This document shows, in pieces, positions 21,264 through 28,584 of a stretch of 64,000 bases of DNA; position 1 is the stretch's first letter; each line of letters opens with the position of its first letter. The DNA lies in the NCBI GenBank assembly GCA_016208685.1, contig JACQXM010000015.1, forward strand, positions 141,098 to 205,097, written 5' to 3'. Both the position numbers and the translations under genes were made by a program. The notes beneath the pieces were generated by a model. It saw nothing but the letters and a program-made list of their open reading frames with translations. It was not told the DNA's origin and ran no database searches. Origin of the DNA: Planctomycetota bacterium. Lineage in GTDB: Bacteria > Planctomycetota > Phycisphaerae > UBA1845.

Positions 21264-21337
21264 TGGACGAACAGGTGGGGGGCGGGGCAGCAGGCGCGAG
21301 CCGGGCCCGAGTCGGGCACCGTCGCGCCGGGAGCGAT

Positions 21338-23398
21338 GTTGTGAGACAGGCTCGACGAACGGCTGTGGCCATCTGGCTCGCGACGGGCCTGGGCACCGTT
21401 ACCTGCGGGCAAACGCCGGAGGCGGTCAAGTGCGGCGACTGTCACGGCGAGTCCACGGACGCACGACAGGCGGCTCCCCCGGAGGAGCTGCTCAAGGAGT
21501 CCATCCACAAGCGGCTGGAGTGCACCGACTGCCACACCTCGATTTCGGCGGAGAACCTCGACCTCAACAGCGGCCGGCCGCACGGCGGCAGCCCCAAGCC
21601 CGTTGATTGCGGAAGTTGCCACGAAGCGGAGAAAGAGATCTACGCCAAACACGGGCGGCTGGCCATCGACCGCGATCCGGACGTTCCCAAATGCTGGAGC
21701 TGCCACGGATCACACGACGTTCAACCCTCGTCAGACCGCCGGGCGCGAGTACACCCCACGAACCTGCCGGGCACGTGTCGCGAGTGCCACGCCAACGTGG
21801 ACTTAGTCAAACGGCACGACGTGCTCCGCCTGCTGCCCATCCTCACCTATCAGAGCAGCGTGCACGGGACGGCCACCCGCAAGGGGATTTACGTCGCCGC
21901 CAGTTGCAATGACTGCCACTCGGCACGCGGACCGGACGGCAAGCGCACGGCGCACCGGATTCTCGGTCCCGCCGACCCCGATTCGCCGGTGTTCCACTTC
22001 TCCATACCCGACACCTGCGGACAGTGCCATGATCCTGTCACTCGCGACTACTGGGAGGGCATCCACGGACAACTCGTCAAGCGCGGGGCCGTGGACGCAC
22101 CGGTGTGCACGCATTGCCACGGCGAACACGGCATTGTCTCGCCCCGTGACACCCGGTCGCCGGTGAGTGCCACGCACCTGGCGGAGCAGACCTGCGCTCC
22201 CTGCCACGAGTCGGCGGTGCTCAACCAGAAATACGGCCTGGCCAAGGGCCGGCTGGCGTCCTACATCGACAGCTACCACGGGCTGAAGAGCAAGGCCGGC
22301 GACGCCACCGTCGCCAACTGCGCCTCGTGCCATGGCGCGCATCGCATCCTGCCCTCGACGGACGCGAGCTCCTCGATTCATCCCGACAACCTCCGGGCCA
22401 CGTGCGGCGAATGCCATCCCAACATCTCCACGGAGCTGGCCAATACCCGCATCCACGAGACCTCTACCGGCCTGCACGCCGGCTGGCCGGAGTTCTTCCG
22501 CCAGCTCTACATCGTGCTCATCATCGCCACCATCGGCGGCATGCTGCTGCACAACGGCGCCGACTGGCTGCGCCACGTGACGCAGCTCCGCCGCCGCCCG
22601 TTCGTGCAGCGACTGAGCCTCAGCGAGGTGATGCAGCACTGGGCGCTGATGCTGTCCTTCTGCGTGCTGGTGGTGTCGGGGTTCTCGCTGCGCTTCTCCG
22701 AGGCCGCCTGGGTGAAGTTCCTGTTCGGCTGGGAGGGGGGCTTCGAGGTGCGCGGCGTGATCCACCGCGCCGCGGCCATCGTGATGGTGCTTACGTCCAT
22801 CTGGCACGCCTTGTACCTGGTGACGCGGCGCGGAAGGCAGTGGTTCAAGGACATGTGCGTCCGGATCAGCGATCTGGTCGACTTCGGTCAGAACCTCGCC
22901 TACTTCGTGGGCCGGCGAAGCGAACGCCCGCGCTTCGGTCGTTTCTCCTACATGGAGAAAGTCGAATACTGGGCCCTGGTGTGGGGCACGGTGATCATGT
23001 CCGTCACCGGCGGCTTGCTGTGGTTCGACAACGAGCTGGTCCGGCAATGGAACCTGCCCAAGGGCATTCTGGATGTGTCGTTGGTGATTCACTACTACGA
23101 AGCCTGGCTGGCGACGCTGGCCATTCTGGTGTGGCACATCTACGGCACGGTGTTCAGCCCCGCGGCGTATCCCATGAACACCGCCTGGCTCGCCGGCCGC
23201 ATGCCCAAGGAGATGTACGCCCACGAACACGCCAGCGGGCCCAAACTCAAGGCCCGAACCTACACCGTCCACCTGGAGGACGAGCAGGAGCCGAATGCGG
23301 CGGTGTCGGTCAGTGCCGCACTGGTGCCACGCCCAACCGGCGAATCACCCGGCAATGCAGCGCCCTCGGACGACGGGTCGTTGGCCCGGATCGGCTGA
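21338..23398 (+). CDS. CbcL-like fusion: 11-CxxCH multiheme domain plus C-terminal cytochrome b-type domain
   Basis: ORF 21263..23398; first ATG overlaps promoter, GTG near 21338 precedes a signal peptide; 11 CxxCH counted; same architecture as the upstream gene. Confidence 0.82.
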   Translation, partial: VVRQARRTAVAIWLATGLGTVTCGQTPEAVKCGDCHGESTDARQAAPPEELLKESIHKRLECTDCHTSISAENLDLNSGRPHGGSPKPVDCGSCHEAEKEIYAKHGRLAIDRDPDVPKCWSCHGSHDVQPSSDRRARVHPTNLPGTCRECHANVDLVKRHDVLRLLPILTYQSSVHGTATRKGIYVAASCNDCHSARGPDGKRTAHRILGPADPDSPVFHFSIPDTCGQCHDPVTRDYWEGIHGQLVKRGAVDAPVCTHCHGEHGIVSPRDTRSPVSATHLAEQTCAPCHESAVLNQKYGLAKGRLASYIDSYHGLKSKAGDATVANCASCHGAHRILPSTDASSSIHPDNLRATCGECHPNISTELANTRIHETSTGLHAGWPEFFRQLYIVLIIATIGGMLLHNGADWLRHVTQLRRRPFVQRLSLSEVMQHWALMLSFCVLVVSGFSLRFSEAAWVKFLFGWEGGFEVRGVIHRAAAIVMVLTSIWHALYLVTRRGRQWFKDMCVRISDLVDFGQNLAYFVGRRSERPRFGRFSYMEKVEYWALVWGTVIMSVTGGLLWFDNELVRQWNLPKGILDVSLVIHYYEAWLATLAILVWHIYGTVFSPAAYPMNTAWLAGRMPKEMYAHEHASGPKLKARTYTVHLEDEQEPNAAVSVSAALVPRPTGESPGNAAPSDDGSLARIG

Positions 23399-23483
23399 AC
23401 ACCTCGCCGGGACCCACCATGGGCGGCGTGGAAGCCCAACACTGCGTGAATGCGGAATGCGGTGACCGGAACGCGACGCCATA

Positions 23484-23600
23484 CAGCGCCGCGACCGTGA
23501 GGGAGCGGGCAACGCACGCGACGCCGCGCGATCCGTACCGCGACAGTATGGCGCGGTCCTCAATCATCTGGACCGCTCGTTAGCACTCGCGGTACTGAAA
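23484..23600. repeat. Intergenic palindromic repeat, nested hairpins
   Basis: gtaccgcga (23535-23543) / tcgcggtac (23587-23595) enclosing gcggtcc (23553-23559) / ggaccgc (23570-23576); related copy at 59091-59160. Confidence 0.65.
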
Positions 23601-23610
23601 GGAACGCCCT

Positions 23611-23711
23611 GACCGGCTGGAAAGCCGGTCCCACAGCGCATGTTCGTTCCCCGGCACCAGCCGGTCCCACAGCGCCACCCGCAGCCAAAGCGAAAGCCGG
23701 TCCCACGGCAC
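23611..23711. repeat. Three direct copies of AGCCGGTCCCACAGCGC-like unit
   Basis: 23622-23639, 23659-23675, 23694-23711 (last diverged). Confidence 0.7.
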
Positions 23712-23754
23712 GCCGCGCTCCCACGGCGCCGACTCGTGGCACGGCGCCGGCCGG

Positions 23755-24219
23755 TCACCGGCGGCGGGTTGCGGGAATGACGGCGATGGCCTCGATCTCC
23801 ACCAGCAGTTCGGGCCGGCAGAGGACGGCCTGTACGCAGGTGCTCGCGGGAAGGGGCTCCAGGTGATGCTCCTCGTAGAACGCGTTGCGAACGGCGTTGA
23901 AAGTGTCGTAGTTGCGGAAATCCGTCAGGTAACAGGTGGTGCGGACGACGTCGTGCCAATCCGCCCCTTCGCTCGCCAGAAGTCCGGCGATGTTCGCGAA
24001 CACCCGCCGCGTCTGGGCGGGGAACTCGTAGGGATGAACCGTGCGTCCGTGCTCGTCCACGCTGGCTGTCCCGGATATGAACAACATCACCGCGCCCTCC
24101 AGCTCGACGCGCATGCCGCGGGAGAACGAGACCTTGCTGGGATAGTCATACGCCTCGCAGAGCACCTCGCGGTTGCAGATCGCGGATTTCCGGGCTCTGG
24201 CTTTCGTGTCATCATTCAT
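23755..24219 (-). CDS. RidA/YjgF/YER057c-UK114 family protein
   Basis: LFISGTASVDEHGRTVHPYEFPAQTRRVFANIAGLLASEGADWHDVVRTTCYLTDF...EIEAIAVIP. Confidence 0.85.
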   Translation of the reverse strand: MNDDTKARARKSAICNREVLCEAYDYPSKVSFSRGMRVELEGAVMLFISGTASVDEHGRTVHPYEFPAQTRRVFANIAGLLASEGADWHDVVRTTCYLTDFRNYDTFNAVRNAFYEEHHLEPLPASTCVQAVLCRPELLVEIEAIAVIPATRRR

Positions 24220-24475
24220 GAGGCTGTTCCGTTGCCGGCGTCCGTCCGGCGAGCCCTCCCGAGAGGGCAAGGAGTTTGCGGCCCGCCGTGGGCGGATCGA
24301 CGCCTCGAACACGCGGGCCGCCTCCCCGTTGAGGATCGGCTGGCAAACCGCAGACCAGAAGCACGACAGGCGGATCAACGCGAACCGTTCCGCCGATCTA
24401 CACCTACCGCGCCGTGCCCCGCACGGGTCGGGGGGCGGCTGGCGCGGAAACTGCAAGGAGTGCCAGAGGCCCACC

Positions 24476-26110
24476 ATGTCGGGCCCGTGGGCGGAGTATC
24501 GGACGGCCATGGTCGACGCACCCGGATGCCTTCTTGGACCAGCGGTGACCCCGTTTGTCGTGGGTCGGACCCCCGCGGCGTCGTGGGCCACGGTACTGTT
24601 CCTGGCACTTTCCGGACTCGGCGGGCTCGTGGCCGAGCCCGTCGCGGCCGGCCCGGTCGCAGACCGCGCCGTAGTCGGACAGATTCCGCCGCGCGACGAC
24701 AAACCGGCGGCAAACACCCCGGGCGGATTCGACGAGTTGCCGAACGGCAGCCGTCTTATTCTGGTGGACTTTGCGAACCCGGATGGGGCGCCGTGGGTCC
24801 TCACGCCGGATTTCACCGCCGCAGGCCGGCCGACACCCTCTTTTGACGCGGAGCGCATTCTCTTCGTCGCCAGGAGGGGTACGGACGATGTACCGGCCGT
24901 GTGGGAGATGGACGCCGACGGGCGCAACCCGCGCCGTATCGTGGCTCCTGCCGGGGGGGCCGGCCGGGCGGTCTACCTCTCAACGGTGTACTCTCTCGAC
25001 GCCGCTGAACCCGCGCCGGCCGTTGCTTTTCACGCCCGCGATCCCCATGCCGCGGGGGGAGCGCTCTACACCTGCACTGCCACCGGCGACGCCGTGCAGC
25101 GGATCACGTATGTTCCCCATGGGGCGAGCGATCCGCTGCTGCTTGCGGACGGGCGGCTGCTCTTCAGTGCCTGGGCGGGGGCCGCACGTTCGCTGGACTC
25201 CATCGCGCCTCCGCTGGCGGCAGCGCTGCACACCGTGTACCCCGATGGGACCGACGTTTCCGCATTCGCGCCGGCCAAGCCCGGGGCCGCGTACCGCGCG
25301 TCGTGCGAGACGGACGACGGTTGGATCATCTTCAACGAGGCACCGACCACTCCCGCGGCCGGCGGTGCCCGGCTCATGGCGGTGCGAAGAACAGAAAGCT
25401 GGGCCGAGCCGCGGCCGCTGATCCCCTCCGACGAGGGTACGGCTGGTGCTGCGGCGCCGCTCGATCGCGGGAAGCTCGCCGTGTCGTTTCGCGCGCGGAA
25501 AGGCGGCACTTTTGCGTTGTATGTGCTCGATATGGACGCCGGCGGGCCGCTTCGGAAATTGTACGATGACCCGGACTGGGACGAGATCGACGTTGCGATT
25601 CTGCGGCCCCGAGTCGCACCTGCGGGACGCGCGACGGTCGTGAACCGGCAGGTGTCGTGGGGGCAACTCTACTGCATGGACGTGGCGATCGGCGGTAAGC
25701 AAGGGCTGTTGCGTGATGACGGCCACGCCATCCGTCGAGTGCGGGTGGTCGCGGTATCCCAGGACGACGCGCCGGCAGCGGCGCCGCGCGCCGAGCCCGA
25801 AGCGGGAAGCGCCGCGGCGGGCTCCGGCCGCCAGCGTCCGCCGTCCGCGAACCGGGAGCAGGTGTTGGGCGAGGCGACTGTGGAAGCAGACGGGTCGTTC
25901 TTTCTGGAAGTTCCAGCCCGTACGCCGCTTCGGCTGGAGACCGTGGATGCAGGCGGTGCCGTCGTGCGCCGCATGGAGCGGACACTCTGGGTTATGCCCG
26001 GGGAGCGCCGCGGGTGCATCGGCTGCCATGAGCATCCCGCGCTGGCGCCGCCCAACCGACACGTGCTGGCGCTGCGCAAGCCGCCGCAGCGCGTCGCGGT
26101 CGAGCCATGA
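24476..26110 (+). CDS. Secreted PD40/WD-like propeller protein resembling the hydrazine synthase alpha middle domain, single CxxCH near C-terminus
   Basis: ORF 24173..26110, start trimmed to 24476 to avoid RidA overlap; VNRQVSWGQLYCMDV, LGEATVEADGSFFLEVPARTPLRLETVDAGG..., PGERRGCIGCHE. Confidence 0.65.
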   Translation: MSGPWAEYRTAMVDAPGCLLGPAVTPFVVGRTPAASWATVLFLALSGLGGLVAEPVAAGPVADRAVVGQIPPRDDKPAANTPGGFDELPNGSRLILVDFANPDGAPWVLTPDFTAAGRPTPSFDAERILFVARRGTDDVPAVWEMDADGRNPRRIVAPAGGAGRAVYLSTVYSLDAAEPAPAVAFHARDPHAAGGALYTCTATGDAVQRITYVPHGASDPLLLADGRLLFSAWAGAARSLDSIAPPLAAALHTVYPDGTDVSAFAPAKPGAAYRASCETDDGWIIFNEAPTTPAAGGARLMAVRRTESWAEPRPLIPSDEGTAGAAAPLDRGKLAVSFRARKGGTFALYVLDMDAGGPLRKLYDDPDWDEIDVAILRPRVAPAGRATVVNRQVSWGQLYCMDVAIGGKQGLLRDDGHAIRRVRVVAVSQDDAPAAAPRAEPEAGSAAAGSGRQRPPSANREQVLGEATVEADGSFFLEVPARTPLRLETVDAGGAVVRRMERTLWVMPGERRGCIGCHEHPALAPPNRHVLALRKPPQRVAVEP

Positions 26111-26162
26111 ACGGGATTCAGTCACACTACGTGGGTGTCGGTTGCCCGGGGATGATAACAAC

Positions 26163-28556
26163 GTGAACTACCCGACCGCGATCGTAGCTGTAGCGCTCGT
26201 TATCGCGCTACCCGTCGAGGCGGAGCCCCCCGGCGAAGCGGACTTCGCCTGGTTCGTGGGACAGGCGGTCTGCCTGGACTGTCACGGCACGACCGGTCCG
26301 GCCGCGGCCTGCAGTCTGGAGCCGATTCCACGGCATGGCCGTGCGTACCAGCTCCTGCTCCGTCCGGAGGCGCGCTCTGTGGCGGCGCTGAGCGGCATCG
26401 CGGAGTCGCCGATCGAAAGCCGCATCTGTCTCGGCTGCCACGCCACGGGTGCCGAGGAGGGCCCGCGCTGGGCCGCGCCAGGCTTCCGACTCGAAGCGGG
26501 TGTGCAGTGCGAGGCCTGCCACGGTCCGGGCAGCGTGCACGCCCGAGATCGCCGCAACGGGGCAAACACTGTAGGCAGAAGCGTTCCCGAAGCGCTTCGC
26601 CGCGGCGACCGGGAATCGTGTACGGCGTGCCACCGCGAGCGGCCGTCGCACCGCGAGGTTTTCGAAGGCGGTTTTCGCCTGACCCCGAGTGACGAGCGCT
26701 ACAAGACGCCGATCAACCTGGCGGTCTCGCCGGACGGCGCGTGGCTGTACGTTGTCGGCGAGCGCAGCGATTCCGTGATTGTCGTGGACACGGCCCGCGG
26801 CGCGCCCGTGGGCGAAGTCCGCGTCGGCCGGCGGCCGCATGACGTCGCCGTCACCCGCGACGGCGACCTGTTGTACGTTACCAACCGCTTGAGCGGCACG
26901 CTGAGTGTCGTCGACGCGCGCCGGCTGCGCGTGCTCCGCGAGATTGCCGTCGGCGGCGAGCCGCACGGGGTTCTTGTGGATTCCGAGGGTGGTCGGGCGT
27001 ATGTGCTCTGTAGCGCGCAGGATGCGGTGGCGATCGTCAACACGCGAACGCTCGCCGTTGAAAACCGGCTGGCCGCCGGCCGGCGTCCGTGGTCGCTGGC
27101 GCCGGGCCCGGACGGCCGGACCTGCTACGTCACGAGCACCCAGCCCGCGCCGGCCCGCTTCCGCGAATCTTCGCACTCGGAGATCACCCTTCTCGATCTG
27201 GAAAACGGTCGCGTGCATCAGCGGCTGCGCGTGTCGGACGCGAACCTGCTCCAGGGTATTGGCTCCGCAGCGGGCGGCGACGTCACCTTGTTCACGCTGA
27301 TGCGTACCAAGAACCTGGTTCCCATGACGCGGTTGGCGCAAGGGTGGACGATTACCAACGGGTTGGGCGTGATCTGGCCCGACGGGCGCATCGACCAGGT
27401 CCTCCTCGACGAACCGAATGCGTTCTTCGCCGATCCCAACGACGTAGCGGTCAGCCCCGATCGCCGGTTGGCCCTGATTACCAGCGGCGGGAACGACGAG
27501 GTAGCGGTAGTGGACGTGGAGAGGCTGCGGGAAACCGTTCTTACCCACGACGACCGCGAGCGCGCCGAGACGCTCCCCAACGAGCTCGGAGCCAGCGCCC
27601 GGTTCGTCATCAAGCGCTTGCGCGTGGGTGCCAATCCGCGCGGCGTGGCGTTCGCGCCTGACGGAACTCGGGCGTACGTTGCCAACGCGCTGGCGGACAG
27701 CGTCACGGTCATCGACACCCTGGGCCTTACGGTCACGGCGACCATCGACCTGGGCGGACCGGCGGAGGCGACCGAGCTTCGCCGCGGCGAACGATTGTTC
27801 CACAGCGCCGCGAACGCGTTCGGGCGACAGTTCTCCTGTCGAAGCTGTCACCCTGATGGGCACCTCAACGGACTGGCGTTCGACATCGAGGCCGACGGCA
27901 TCGGCCTGCACCCGGTGGATAACCGCACGCTGCGCGGCATCCTGGATACGGCGCCCTTCAAGTGGGAGGGCACGAACCCCACGCTGGCGCGGCAGTGCGG
28001 GCCGCGGCTGGCAGTGTTCTTCACCCGCCTGCCGCCCCTCGCACCGGACGATCTGACGGCGCTGGTACGCTACACGTGTACCATCGAGCGTCCCCCGAAC
28101 CCTTACCATGATCCCCGAGGGTTGACCGCGGCGCAGCGGCGCGGCAAGGCGATCTTCGAGCGCACCATCGCCAACGACGGCTCGCCGCTGGCGCCGGCGC
28201 AGCAATGCGCCGCGTGTCATAGCGGTGTTTACAAAACCAACGGTCAGCGGGCCGCTGTAGCGTCCACCATGTGGCTGGATGCGTGGGTGGACGTCGATCC
28301 CGCGGACTGGTTCGAAGCCGACGAGTTCGGCGAGCTGGGCAGCTACTACTTCATCGATGCCGGCATTCCCTCCCGCGAGTTCGATGTGCCGCACCTGACC
28401 GACATTTACAACGGCGGGCCGTACCTGCACAACGGTGCCGCCGCCACGCTGGAGGAAATCTGGACGCGGTTCAACATCGTCGAGCGTCACGGAAAGACCA
28501 ACGACCTGACGCGGCGGCAGTTCAATGATCTCATCGCGTATCTTAAATCGCTGTAG
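26163..28556 (+). CDS. Multidomain cytochrome: N-terminal multiheme, YncE/YVTN-type beta-propeller, C-terminal diheme peroxidase-like region
   Basis: Six CxxCH (CLDCH, CLGCH, CEACH, CTACH, CRSCH, CAACH); YVTNRLSGTLSVVDARRLRVLREIAVGGEPHG repeats. Confidence 0.8.
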   Translation: MNYPTAIVAVALVIALPVEAEPPGEADFAWFVGQAVCLDCHGTTGPAAACSLEPIPRHGRAYQLLLRPEARSVAALSGIAESPIESRICLGCHATGAEEGPRWAAPGFRLEAGVQCEACHGPGSVHARDRRNGANTVGRSVPEALRRGDRESCTACHRERPSHREVFEGGFRLTPSDERYKTPINLAVSPDGAWLYVVGERSDSVIVVDTARGAPVGEVRVGRRPHDVAVTRDGDLLYVTNRLSGTLSVVDARRLRVLREIAVGGEPHGVLVDSEGGRAYVLCSAQDAVAIVNTRTLAVENRLAAGRRPWSLAPGPDGRTCYVTSTQPAPARFRESSHSEITLLDLENGRVHQRLRVSDANLLQGIGSAAGGDVTLFTLMRTKNLVPMTRLAQGWTITNGLGVIWPDGRIDQVLLDEPNAFFADPNDVAVSPDRRLALITSGGNDEVAVVDVERLRETVLTHDDRERAETLPNELGASARFVIKRLRVGANPRGVAFAPDGTRAYVANALADSVTVIDTLGLTVTATIDLGGPAEATELRRGERLFHSAANAFGRQFSCRSCHPDGHLNGLAFDIEADGIGLHPVDNRTLRGILDTAPFKWEGTNPTLARQCGPRLAVFFTRLPPLAPDDLTALVRYTCTIERPPNPYHDPRGLTAAQRRGKAIFERTIANDGSPLAPAQQCAACHSGVYKTNGQRAAVASTMWLDAWVDVDPADWFEADEFGELGSYYFIDAGIPSREFDVPHLTDIYNGGPYLHNGAAATLEEIWTRFNIVERHGKTNDLTRRQFNDLIAYLKSL

Positions 28557-28584
28557 GCGACGTCGGGGGCCGACGGCGCGCGTG

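Noticed and set aside
19778-23272. Long minus-strand ORFs 19778..21706 and 21803..23272
   Set aside because: Antisense shadows of the multiheme/cytochrome b genes, no domain signature
23579-23588. TTAGCACTC, a CIRCE half-site
   Set aside because: No matching GAGTGCTAA within spacing; it is part of the palindromic repeat
24440-24455. TGGCGCGGAAACTGCA, possible sigma-54 element before the HzsA-like gene
   Set aside because: Two mismatches at conserved positions and too close to the start codon
24476-26110. Full hydrazine synthase / anammox interpretation
   Set aside because: Only one HzsA-like domain; no HzsB, HzsC or hydrazine dehydrogenase candidates in the window
26131-26146. gtgggtgtcggttgccc before the YncE-multiheme gene
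   Set aside because: GG-N9-GC spacing, one base short for sigma-54
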